This document shows positions 1-5,927 of a DNA stretch of 9,408 nucleotides, piece after piece. The notes beneath the pieces are model-generated. The model saw only the letters and a list, made by a program, of their open reading frames with translations, had not been told where the DNA came from and did no database searches. Within the stretch, counting starts at the first letter, position 1. Every line of letters begins with the position of its first letter. Origin of the DNA: Thermoanaerobacterales bacterium. GTDB lineage: Bacteria > Bacillota > Thermosediminibacteria > Thermosediminibacterales > Tepidanaerobacteraceae. The position numbers were made by a program, and so were the translations under genes. Where the stretch lies: contig DUTQ01000016.1 of assembly GCA_012841995.1 (NCBI GenBank), forward strand, positions 1-9,408, written 5' to 3'.

Positions 1-20
1 CCGCGTCATCTATTTAAAAG

Positions 21-55
21 ATGTGCGGGGCCGCTTTAAGCGGCTCCACGTCATC
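21..55. repeat. GC-rich imperfect palindrome, possible terminator of the permease-cupin unit
   Basis: A GC-rich inverted repeat in an AT-rich setting: GGGGCCGCTT at 28-37 faces AAGCGGCTCC at 38-47 with one G-T type pair, and outer GATG (21-24) and CATC (52-55) can extend it. It lies downstream of the cupin gene on the minus strand. Read in that direction it is followed only by a short TTTT, so it is at best a weak intrinsic terminator. Pairing is slightly better in plus-strand RNA (G-U) than in minus-strand RNA (A-C mismatch), and there is no plus-strand U tract. It could equally be a dispersed palindromic repeat. Confidence 0.45.
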
Positions 56-86
56 ATATATCAGGGGGACAGTTCTTGTGATATAT
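56..86. repeat. REP-like inverted repeat with GGGGGACAGTTCTTG loop
   Basis: ATATATCA (56-63) and TGATATAT (79-86) are perfect 8-bp complements flanking the 15-nt GGGGGACAGTTCTTG. From memory, stems of variable sequence closed around a GGGGGAC(G/A)GTTCTT-like core recur as dispersed intergenic repeats in many Clostridia, sometimes near Y1 (RAYT-type) transposases. No transposase is visible here and only one copy is in the window, so the repeat assignment rests on that resemblance. Confidence 0.5.
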
Positions 87-101
87 CGCTCTTCATGAAG
101 T

Positions 102-428
102 TTACAGTGTAGGTGGAGAAGTTACCCAAAAGATAAGGGCTTCTTCATCGGTTAAGTTCACATTTCTGTGAGGCTCATTACTTGGCATAAAGACCACATC
201 GCCCTCACAAATCTCCCTTTTGGCACTTGGTGTTTCAACCCTTAACTTGCCCTTTATAACATAGGAAATTTCCTCTGTGGGGTGTTTTGACCATCCATCT
301 TCAGGTATGTAACCATTAGCTGCAACCTTGGCAATACCAGCCTGACAATGTACAGCTCCCTGCTCTTTTGAAACCAACAAGTTCAGTGTTGTATTTAGAT
401 CCAAATCTGATTTTTTAACTACATGCAT
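102..428 (-). CDS. small single-domain cupin protein
   Basis: A 108-residue single cupin beta-barrel protein. Motif 1 is represented by G45-x3-H49-x2-E52-E53-x2-Y56-x3-G60, and motif 2 by G76-D-x4-P82-x3-P86-H87-R-N-V-N. Only His49, a Glu and His87 remain as likely metal ligands, so metal use and catalysis are uncertain. I chose the ATG at 428 because a strong GGAGGTG site lies just upstream; an in-frame start at 476 would add 16 residues but overlap the permease gene and lacks comparable support. The gene begins 17 bp after the permease stop, so the two are almost certainly co-transcribed. In catabolic operons such cupins often act as accessory isomerases, hydrolases or ligand-binding proteins; here the substrate is unknown but probably linked to what the permease imports. 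Confidence 0.85.
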   Translation of the reverse strand: MHVVKKSDLDLNTTLNLLVSKEQGAVHCQAGIAKVAANGYIPEDGWSKHPTEEISYVIKGKLRVETPSAKREICEGDVVFMPSNEPHRNVNLTDEEALIFWVTSPPTL

Positions 429-445
429 TTCTTCACCTCCAATTT

Positions 446-1780
446 TTAACAGTTTTTTGCAACAACTTTTTTCCACTTTTCCGGAGTAAATTGATCAGGC
501 GCATACTGTGCCTTTAGATAAATGAGTATATAATACAAACCTCCACTTACAATATAGCTCTGAACTGCAGGTATTCCCCAAGGCTTAACATATTGCGTAT
601 AATATCCTAATGCTGTCCCCACAGTCATAGCAATTGTAGCCATAATATTCCAGCCTTCTCTATCCTCCCATTTCTTATCGTGTATTAAAAAGTAATCTGT
701 TGCCATAACAGACCCGATAGCTGGGAAGAAAAGGGCAGTTAAATACAGAAAATCCTGGAATTTATCTAATATCCCTGCCAAAGCAACTATTAAAGCTACT
801 GCGGTTCCAGCTATTGTCATATACCTACGCTGTTTATTTGTGCTCATGTCAAACATATTACATAAAGAGAGGCCTAAAGAGTAGCAGTTTACCAGCTGTG
901 ATGTCCACTGTGCAAGCCATAAGATAATAAAGCCCCACCATCCAAAACCCAGGCTTGTCATCAAAGCAACAATATCATATGTCCCGCGGCCTACACCCAT
1001 TACTGCTCCCATTATGAACAACACAAAGCCCACAGAGATGACGCCTAAAGGCACCAAAAAGCCATCTTTTCTGGTAGGCCGTGTAAACCTGGAGTAATCC
1101 GCAAAACACACAAATTGGGCAACATTTGCCCCAATAATAGTGCTTACGGCCTGGGCAAACAACATATCGTGTTTTGGATTTAACGTTAAAATTTGCTGCC
1201 ACCCGGTACCTTTAATAGACAAATAGAAACCTGTTATTATGAGCACCATTCCAGCCGGCACAGCCACATAATCTGTCCACTGCATGGAACTGTAGCCGAT
1301 AATAGGGGGAATTGCAAACAAAACACCGGCAACTATTGTTAAGATAACCCAAGCGGTAACATTTGTAGTATAATCAATTCCAAACATGGCACAAAGCGCA
1401 TTACCGGTGACAGCGGTTTGTATAGCCCACCAACCGCCCATCATGATTATTACCGCAAGAGAAACAATAATCCTGGCCTGTATAGCACCAAATGCAGACC
1501 TTGCGATAACCGATGAAGATCTTCCTGTCATTGCACCGAGATAGCTGTTAATGCCATCCCCAAGCCATGTTATAATAACGAGTCCAATGATTATTGCAAA
1601 GAGCATCTCATATAGAGTAAAGCTTCCAATGAGACCACTGCCGACCATGATGACAGGAATACAGAACTCACACCCTGCATAGACCATAGCTGGTGAAACC
1701 CAGCTCACTCTTTTTTCTAAGGGAATAGCCTCAAAACCAGCCTCTTCATCAAATATGCTTTGATTTTTATTTTCTGTCAA
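446..1780 (-). CDS. NCS1-family permease (cytosine/hydantoin-type cation symporter)
   Basis: A 444-residue polytopic membrane protein of the nucleobase:cation symporter-1 family, which imports purines, pyrimidines, hydantoins or allantoin with H+ or Na+. Visible signs are a soluble N-terminus ending in VSWVSPAMVYAG (25-36), repeated hydrophobic segments consistent with about 12 helices, LGAMTGRSSSVIARSAFG (81-98, the usual TG...R.SFG region), GGWWAIQTAVTGNAL (115-129), and a cytoplasmic-loop motif ADYSRFTRP. The overall pattern resembles CodB more than the longer Mhp1, but substrate cannot be read from sequence. Neighbouring racemase, hydantoinase and PucR genes favour hydantoin or another cyclic ureide. 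The start is TTG at 1780, with GAGGTGA ending five bases upstream; no better start exists. It leads a two-gene unit with the cupin. A decayed relative lies at 8600-8738. Confidence 0.9.
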   Translation of the reverse strand: MTENKNQSIFDEEAGFEAIPLEKRVSWVSPAMVYAGCEFCIPVIMVGSGLIGSFTLYEMLFAIIIGLVIITWLGDGINSYLGAMTGRSSSVIARSAFGAIQARIIVSLAVIIMMGGWWAIQTAVTGNALCAMFGIDYTTNVTAWVILTIVAGVLFAIPPIIGYSSMQWTDYVAVPAGMVLIITGFYLSIKGTGWQQILTLNPKHDMLFAQAVSTIIGANVAQFVCFADYSRFTRPTRKDGFLVPLGVISVGFVLFIMGAVMGVGRGTYDIVALMTSLGFGWWGFIILWLAQWTSQLVNCYSLGLSLCNMFDMSTNKQRRYMTIAGTAVALIVALAGILDKFQDFLYLTALFFPAIGSVMATDYFLIHDKKWEDREGWNIMATIAMTVGTALGYYTQYVKPWGIPAVQSYIVSGGLYYILIYLKAQYAPDQFTPEKWKKVVAKNC

Positions 1781-2096
1781 CTAATTCACCTCACATTTAA
1801 TTTTTTTTTCTAGCACTTGTAATTAACCGGGAAATTTAAAAAAGATAAACACCTCCAATTTACAATAAAGTAAGAATCAACTACTCATTTCAATAAATTC
1901 TGAAAAATCAACACACACTCATTTATTAATTTCAATAATAGTGATATTAAGTGTACCATGGCAAGCACATGTGTTCAATATTACAAAACGACAAAAAAAT
2001 TTATTTTTTTTATGTACAGATAACAAAGTAAACAAAAAAATATTTATTGATTTTTTAAAAACAATGAAATATAGAAGGTTCTTATCAAAAATGTGC
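1781..2096. other. divergent intergenic region between permease and aro leader
   Basis: A very AT-rich gap with no convincing gene. Reading leftward it holds a candidate promoter for the permease (1950-1978), then an untranslated stretch with an orphan GGAGGTG (complement of 1850-1856) that has no start codon at a useful distance before the actual GAGGTGA site of the permease. CACATGTG at 1967-1974 is a perfect 8-bp palindrome overlapping the candidate -35. A 63-codon TTG-started frame on the minus strand (1919-2110) crosses both promoters, has no ribosome binding site, and I do not believe it. Confidence 0.6.
1950..1978 (-). promoter_or_regulatory. candidate promoter of the permease-cupin unit
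   Basis: On the minus strand, TTGAAC (complement of 1973-1978) is separated by 17 bp from TACACT (complement of 1950-1955). Both hexamers are moderate sigma-A matches with ideal spacing. It would give a 5' untranslated region of about 160 nt. The -35 overlaps CACATGTG, a possible operator. An alternative, TTGCCA with an 18-bp gap to TATTAT further downstream, cannot be excluded. Confidence 0.4.
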
Positions 2097-2125
2097 TTGA
2101 CTTTAATCAATTGATTTTATATAAT
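2097..2125 (+). promoter_or_regulatory. strong sigma-A promoter of the aro operon
   Basis: TTGACT (2097-2102), a 17-bp spacer and TATAAT (2120-2125) form a near-consensus promoter, predicting a start near 2132 and a leader of about 300 nt before aroF. The spacer contains the 12-bp perfect palindrome AATCAATTGATT (2105-2116), which could be an operator. A promoter this strong fits a system controlled after initiation, by the attenuator that follows. Confidence 0.8.
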
Positions 2126-2168
2126 AATCGAAATACTTTTAAATTTGATTTTGGAGGCTTAAAAACCC

Positions 2169-2333
2169 ATGGAAAATCTTAGCGGAAGGATATTTGCAGA
2201 ACTTTATTACTTTTTTAGCCAGTATTACCTTTACTTTAGCACTGGTTATTTGTTCTGCAAAAAAATAGTCTCTTCTGCAAGTGGGATTTCCGGCGGGTTT
2301 ATTTATAAGCTGTCACCAGATGTCAGCTTATAA
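2169..2333 (+). CDS. putative Tyr/Phe leader peptide of the aro operon (54 aa)
   Basis: A 54-codon ORF starting with ATG at 2169, preceded by GGAGG at 2153-2157 (11-nt spacing, rather long) and ending in TAA at 2331. A stop codon lies just upstream in frame, so no earlier start is possible. Residues 13-29, YYFFSQYYLYFSTGYLF, contain six Tyr and four Phe, an extreme density placed between an early start and a downstream intrinsic terminator, immediately ahead of DAHP synthase. This is the layout of leader peptides that sense aminoacyl-tRNA supply, as in proteobacterial pheA. At 54 codons it is long for such a peptide. The last ten codons lie in a separate hairpin (2303-2333). It could instead encode a small functional protein, but I recognise no family. 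The attenuation role is inferred from sequence and context. Confidence 0.75.
   Translation: MENLSGRIFAELYYFFSQYYLYFSTGYLFCKKIVSSASGISGGFIYKLSPDVSL
2193..2288 (+). promoter_or_regulatory. competing RNA arms of the aro attenuator
   Basis: TTTGCAGAAC (2193-2202) pairs perfectly over 10 bp with GTTCTGCAAA (2252-2261), enclosing the Tyr/Phe codons. Its first arm can instead pair over 8 bp with a second copy of TTCTGCAA at 2273-2280. Within the enclosed region TAGCCAGT (2216-2223) can pair with ACTGGTTA (2241-2248). AAGTGGGATT (2279-2288) overlaps the second copy and is complementary, with one G-U, to AATCTCACTT at 2375-2384, the 5' arm of the terminator. These mutually exclusive pairings give a plausible switch between sequestered and free antiterminator. 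The complementarities are seen directly; which forms in the cell is inferred. Confidence 0.65.
2303..2333 (+). promoter_or_regulatory. leader hairpin overlapping the leader-peptide stop codon
   Basis: TTATAAGCTG (2303-2312) and CAGCTTATAA (2324-2333) form a perfect 10-bp stem around an 11-nt loop that may close two further pairs. It has no U tract. It would sit inside the loop closed by the proposed antiterminator, and a ribosome terminating at 2331 would melt it. Confidence 0.6.
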
Positions 2334-2367
2334 CAGTTAAACATATCATTTTATATCTTTATTGGAT

Positions 2368-2406
2368 AAAAAAGAATCTCACTTAGTGAGGTTCTTTTTT
2401 GTTTTT
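2368..2406 (+). terminator. intrinsic terminator (attenuator) upstream of aroF
   Basis: A 15-bp stem, AAAAAAGAATCTCAC (2368-2382) with GTGAGGTTCTTTTTT (2386-2400) including one U-G pair, closed by a TTA loop and followed by G and six T. It lies between the promoter and the aroF ribosome binding site with only the leader ORF upstream, so it would abort operon transcription unless prevented from forming. Confidence 0.9.
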
Positions 2407-2435
2407 TAATAAAATTTATTTTTAGGAGGAGAAAT

Positions 2436-3449
2436 ATGATAGTTGTTATGAAGACAAAAGCGAATCCTGCGGATATCCAAATTGTCAAAAACAAAATATT
2501 AGATATGGAGCTTGAGGTATATGAATCCATAGGTCTGAACTATCACCTTATAGGCATTGTTGGAGATACCAGCAAAGTTGATGTAGAAGTTTTTACAAGG
2601 ATTCAGAGTGTGGAGAAAGTTATTCAAGTACAGGGCCCCTATAAAAAAGCCAGCAGGCTTTTTCACCCGGAAAATTCAATAATTTCTGTAGGTAATAACA
2701 CCATTGGCGGCAATAAGCTTGCAATAATTGCAGGGCCTTGTTCTGTGGAGAGTGAGCAACAAATAATCGAGATAGCTGAAAAAGTAAAAAAGGCAGGTGC
2801 GGGCTTCCTAAGAGGTGGAGCTTTCAAGCCTCGAACATCTCCATACAGTTTTCAGGGTCTTAAGGAGAGAGGATTGGAGCTATTAAAATATGCCCGTGAA
2901 AAAAGCGGATTGCCTATTGTTGTTGAATTGATGTCAACAGATAAGTTAGACCTCTATGAAAGGGATGTAGATATTATTCAGATAGGTGCAAGAAATATGC
3001 AAAACTTTGATTTATTAAGGGCTGTGGGCAGAACGCGAAAACCCATTTTGTTAAAGAGGGGCTTTTCTGCCACTATTGAAGAGTTTCTAATGGCAGCCGA
3101 ATATATTATGGCAGGAGGAAATGAAAACATCATACTATGTGAAAGAGGCATTAGGACATTTGAAAACTACACTCGAAACACCCTTGACCTGAGTGCAATA
3201 CCTGCCATTAAAAAATTAAGCCATCTTCCGATAATAGTTGATCCCAGCCATGCATCAGGCATATGGTGGATGGTGGAACCCCTTGCCAAAGCTGCTATTG
3301 CTGTAGGAGCAGATGGCATAATGATAGAAGTTCACAACGACCCTACTAACGCTTTATGTGACGGCAGTCAGTCAATAAAACCTGAAAAATTCCAACACCT
3401 GATGGGCTGTATCAGAGATATAGCCAAAATACAAAACCGCGAAATATAG
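2436..3449 (+). CDS. aroF: 3-deoxy-7-phosphoheptulonate (DAHP) synthase, type I-beta with N-terminal regulatory domain
   Basis: Condenses phosphoenolpyruvate and erythrose 4-phosphate to DAHP, the first step of the shikimate pathway. At 337 residues it matches the Thermotoga-like I-beta form: a ferredoxin-like N-terminal domain (about 1-70), which in that family binds Tyr or Phe for feedback inhibition, followed by the TIM-barrel catalytic domain. Visible motifs are AGPCSVE (99-105, Cys102 metal ligand), FKPRTSPYSFQG (130-141), QIGARNMQN (182-190), LKRG (206-209), CERG (235-238), DPSH (269-272, His272 metal ligand), IEVH with Glu298 and CDG with Asp309. All four expected metal ligands are present. 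The start ATG has AGGAGGA five bases upstream. It is the first gene of aroF-tyrA-aroA, directly behind the Tyr/Phe attenuator, so it probably has both transcriptional and allosteric control. Confidence 0.97.
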   Translation: MIVVMKTKANPADIQIVKNKILDMELEVYESIGLNYHLIGIVGDTSKVDVEVFTRIQSVEKVIQVQGPYKKASRLFHPENSIISVGNNTIGGNKLAIIAGPCSVESEQQIIEIAEKVKKAGAGFLRGGAFKPRTSPYSFQGLKERGLELLKYAREKSGLPIVVELMSTDKLDLYERDVDIIQIGARNMQNFDLLRAVGRTRKPILLKRGFSATIEEFLMAAEYIMAGGNENIILCERGIRTFENYTRNTLDLSAIPAIKKLSHLPIIVDPSHASGIWWMVEPLAKAAIAVGADGIMIEVHNDPTNALCDGSQSIKPEKFQHLMGCIRDIAKIQNREI

Positions 3450-3459
3450 AGGTGATTAG

Positions 3460-4344
3460 ATGGATTACTCAGACTTTAGCATTACAATCGTAGGCCTGGG
3501 TCTAATAGGTGGTTCCCTTGCAATGTCAATTAAAAATCGGTTAAATCCGAAGAATTTATGGGGAATAGACGTAAATGCAAATGCATTGGATTATCTCGAG
3601 AGTGCAGGGATTATCCATCAGGGCTTTTTATCCGCAAAAGAACCCCTGCAAAAATCCGATATTGTTTTCATCTGCATATATCCACGGGAAACCGCAGAAT
3701 TTATCAGGCAAAATATGGATAACTTCAAGCCGGGTGCCATCATAACCGATACAACGGGCATTAAGGTGCCTCTCATTGCCGAGATAAGTCCAATTATAAG
3801 AGATGACATAGACTATATCAGCGGACACCCCATGGCTGGCAGGGAGAACAAGGGACTGGAATTTGCCCGGGAAAATATTTTCGATGGCGCAGATTATATA
3901 ATTACACCTACGGCAAAAAACAAACCAGAAAACATTGCACTAATAGAAGGCATTGTAAAGAAATTGGGCTTTGGCTATGTAGCCCGGCTTACCCCTCAAA
4001 GGCATGACAATATGATTGCTTTCGTAAGTCATCTCCCTCACATCATCACTGCGGCCATGGTTTTAAACCCGATTATGGAAAAGGAAAACCTGTATATTGG
4101 CGGCAGTTTCCGGGATATGACAAGAATAGCCCACATAAACTCTGATTTATGGGTACAACTGCTACTGGATAATTCGGATTGCGTTATGGAACACTTAAAA
4201 GTTTTCGAAGACAATATACATGATTTTAAAAAAGCTATAAGCCACAAAGATCAGAGCCGGCTGAAATTTCTGTTGGCAAAGGCGTGCAAGCGAAAGGAAA
4301 GTCTTGATTTAAGCGTAGATGCTAGAAACAAATCTGGAAAATAA
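3460..4344 (+). CDS. tyrA: prephenate dehydrogenase (tyrosine biosynthesis)
   Basis: Oxidatively decarboxylates prephenate to 4-hydroxyphenylpyruvate using NAD(P)+. The N-terminal Rossmann fold shows VGLGLIGGS (11-19), with Asp37 at the end of the second strand, which favours NAD+. The substrate region has SGHPMAGRENKG (121-132, catalytic-type His123), HDNMIAFVSHLPHIITA (182-198), and GGSFRDMTRIA (214-224) with conserved Arg218 and Arg222. The all-helical C-terminal half follows. At 294 residues it lacks the C-terminal ACT domain found in the roughly 370-residue Bacillus TyrA, so direct tyrosine inhibition through ACT is unlikely. The start ATG at 3460 is served by GAGGTGA that overlaps the aroF stop codon, with a 10-bp gap between genes, so the two are translationally close. 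Confidence 0.96.
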   Translation: MDYSDFSITIVGLGLIGGSLAMSIKNRLNPKNLWGIDVNANALDYLESAGIIHQGFLSAKEPLQKSDIVFICIYPRETAEFIRQNMDNFKPGAIITDTTGIKVPLIAEISPIIRDDIDYISGHPMAGRENKGLEFARENIFDGADYIITPTAKNKPENIALIEGIVKKLGFGYVARLTPQRHDNMIAFVSHLPHIITAAMVLNPIMEKENLYIGGSFRDMTRIAHINSDLWVQLLLDNSDCVMEHLKVFEDNIHDFKKAISHKDQSRLKFLLAKACKRKESLDLSVDARNKSGK

Positions 4345-4351
4345 AAGTCAT

Positions 4352-4378
4352 ATCATGTATTATTGAAAAGGACATGAT
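4352..4378 (+). promoter_or_regulatory. weak inverted repeat in the tyrA-aroA gap
   Basis: ATCATGT (4352-4358) and ACATGAT (4372-4378) are 7-bp complements around a 13-nt loop in the 109-bp gap between tyrA and aroA. No U tract follows, so it is not a terminator; it might be an mRNA processing or stability element, or chance. The rest of the gap shows no clear promoter, and aroA is probably transcribed from the upstream promoter. Confidence 0.25.
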
Positions 4379-4453
4379 TTATAAATTTAAAAAAGTGCTA
4401 AAAGATATATTACAGACTAATTTTTAAGAAATAATAACAAGTAGGTGTTGTTA

Positions 4454-5758
4454 ATGAAAAACCTAAAGGTGTCACTGCCTTGCCCAAAAGGTAAAGTCTT
4501 GGTCCCTCCCTCAAAAAGTATAAGCCACCGTGCGCTAATATGCGCAGGCCTTGCTAAGGGAAAAAGCATTTTACAAAATGTGGCATTTTCTGATGATATC
4601 AGTGCGACTGAAAAAGGTATGATGACCTTTGGCGCAAAAATCGAATATATTGGTAATTACATAAACGATAAGGCAAATAATATCGCCGTAGCGGGAATCA
4701 AAACCGAAAGCATCAAAGACGGACTGGTGATAGACTGCAAAGAATCTGGTTCAACCCTGCGCTTTCTGATACCTATTGCTCTGGCTTTTGGAAAACAGGT
4801 TACATTTACTGGCAGTAAAAGACTTTTCCAAAGACCCCTTGATGTATTTTATAAGATATTTCAACGGCAGGGCATCAGCTATGCCGTTGAAAAAGATAAG
4901 CCCTCCTTGACTGTTTTGGGTAAACTAAAGCCTGATACATTTGAAATACCCGGCAGTATAAGCTCTCAGTTCATATCCGGATTGCTTTTCGCCCTTCCGC
5001 TCTTGGAAAATAATTCAAATATTGTAATAACCACCCCCCTTGAATCAAAGGCTTATATAGACCTTACAATCGATGTTTTAGAAAAGTTCAACATAAGTAT
5101 AGAAAATCGAAATTATGAACAGTTTTTTATAAAAGGCAACCAAACTTATAAAGCAACTGATTACTTAATAGAAGGAGATTTTTCCCAGGGTGCCTTTTGG
5201 TTAGTTGCTGGCCTTTTTGGTGACAACATCACCTGTCTTAATCTTGATATTGATTCAAACCAAGGGGACAAGTATATAATTGATATAATCCGTAAAATGG
5301 GGGCAAAACCCATAATAGGCAAAAATTTTATCAAAATTGAATCATCGCCGACTTTTGGCACAACAATCGATGCCGCACAATGTCCTGACCTTGTGCCGGC
5401 GGTTGCTGTACTTGGCGCTTTAAGCCAGGGGACCACAGAGATAATAAATGCCGGCAGGTTGAGACTCAAAGAATCCGACAGGTTAAAAGCCATATCTTCA
5501 GAACTTGGCCGTTTAGGAGCAAAGATTGCAGAACTTCCTGACGGCCTTATAATAGAAGGCCAGAATATGTTAGAGGGTGGTATTGTATACAGCTGGAATG
5601 ACCACAGAATAGCCATGGCACTTGCAATATCCTCTGCCAGATGCCGCAGACCGTTGATAATAAAAGGAAGTGATGCGATAAACAAATCCTATCCGGGATT
5701 TTGGAAGGATTTTGTGGAGTTGGGAGGTCAGATTGATGAGCTTGACTTTCGGATATAA
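4454..5758 (+). CDS. aroA: 3-phosphoshikimate 1-carboxyvinyltransferase (EPSP synthase)
   Basis: Transfers the enolpyruvyl group of PEP to shikimate 3-phosphate. The 434-residue protein shows the double inside-out barrel motifs in order: VPPSKSISHRALICAGLAKG (17-36, PEP and S3P binding), CKESGSTLRFL (95-105), PGSISSQFISGLL (166-178), EGDFSQGAFWL (240-250), CPDLVPAVAVLGALSQGTT (310-328, catalytic Asp312), RLRLKESDRLKAI (335-347), NDHRIAMALAI (382-392) and NKSYPGFWKDF (410-420). All key residues are intact. I place the start at ATG 4454, six bases after AGGTG; an upstream in-frame GTG at 4445 lies within that site and is unlikely. It is the third gene of the aro operon, 109 bp after tyrA, and is closed by a strong terminator. 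Confidence 0.96.
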   Translation: MKNLKVSLPCPKGKVLVPPSKSISHRALICAGLAKGKSILQNVAFSDDISATEKGMMTFGAKIEYIGNYINDKANNIAVAGIKTESIKDGLVIDCKESGSTLRFLIPIALAFGKQVTFTGSKRLFQRPLDVFYKIFQRQGISYAVEKDKPSLTVLGKLKPDTFEIPGSISSQFISGLLFALPLLENNSNIVITTPLESKAYIDLTIDVLEKFNISIENRNYEQFFIKGNQTYKATDYLIEGDFSQGAFWLVAGLFGDNITCLNLDIDSNQGDKYIIDIIRKMGAKPIIGKNFIKIESSPTFGTTIDAAQCPDLVPAVAVLGALSQGTTEIINAGRLRLKESDRLKAISSELGRLGAKIAELPDGLIIEGQNMLEGGIVYSWNDHRIAMALAISSARCRRPLIIKGSDAINKSYPGFWKDFVELGGQIDELDFRI

Positions 5759-5784
5759 TTAGAGATAATATGTTTTAAACCCTT

Positions 5785-5811
5785 GCCCTAAATGAGGTTT
5801 AGGGCTTTTTT
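5785..5811 (+). terminator. terminator of the aro operon
   Basis: GCCCTAAA (5785-5792), a five-base loop and TTTAGGGC (5798-5805) form a perfect 8-bp stem followed by six T. It lies 27 bp after the aroA stop and separates the aro operon from the PucR-type regulator. Confidence 0.92.
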
Positions 5812-5841
5812 CTCATACGTGAAGGATATTTTAGATAAAAA

Positions 5842-5870
5842 TTGGGTGGTATTAGGTGCCGTAATATAAA
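5842..5870 (+). promoter_or_regulatory. candidate promoter of the PucR-family regulator
   Basis: TTGGGT (5842-5847), 17 bp, then TATAAA (5865-5870) gives a reasonable sigma-A match with ideal spacing, about 58 bp ahead of the start codon. The predicted start near 5877 puts the 21-bp palindrome at 5889-5909 just downstream of it. Confidence 0.5.
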
Positions 5871-5888
5871 ATAGACAAAATTTTTCAA

Positions 5889-5909
5889 TTTGCTTAAAAA
5901 TTAAGCAAA
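5889..5909. promoter_or_regulatory. 21-bp palindrome ahead of the regulator gene, candidate operator
   Basis: TTTGCTTAA, AAA, TTAAGCAAA is a perfect 9-bp inverted repeat with a 3-bp centre. It lies between the candidate promoter and the AAGGAGG ribosome binding site, about 20 bp before the start codon. Position suits autorepression at the DNA level; as RNA it could form a weak hairpin next to the ribosome binding site. I found no second copy in the window. Confidence 0.5.
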
Positions 5910-5927
5910 AAATAAGGAGGACATATT

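Noticed and set aside
91..100. CTTCATGAAG palindrome next to the cupin stop
   Set aside because: A single 10-bp palindrome with no further context; it is expected by chance.
1919..2110. 63-codon minus-strand frame upstream of the permease
   Set aside because: It starts with TTG without a ribosome binding site, overlaps both divergent promoters, and is low-complexity A/T-derived sequence without family features.
2132..2435. T-box or other known riboswitch in the aro leader
   Set aside because: There is no T-box sequence of the AGGGTGGNACCGCG type and no known riboswitch core was recognised; the Tyr/Phe ORF explains the leader better.
4375..4428. Possible 17-codon ORF in the tyrA-aroA gap
   Set aside because: The AGG preceding its ATG is only two bases away, the peptide is just A/T-driven residues, and nothing links it to regulation.
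5161..5685. 174-codon frame antisense to aroA
   Set aside because: It lies wholly opposite intact EPSP synthase motifs and has no ribosome binding site or recognisable domain; it is a shadow frame.
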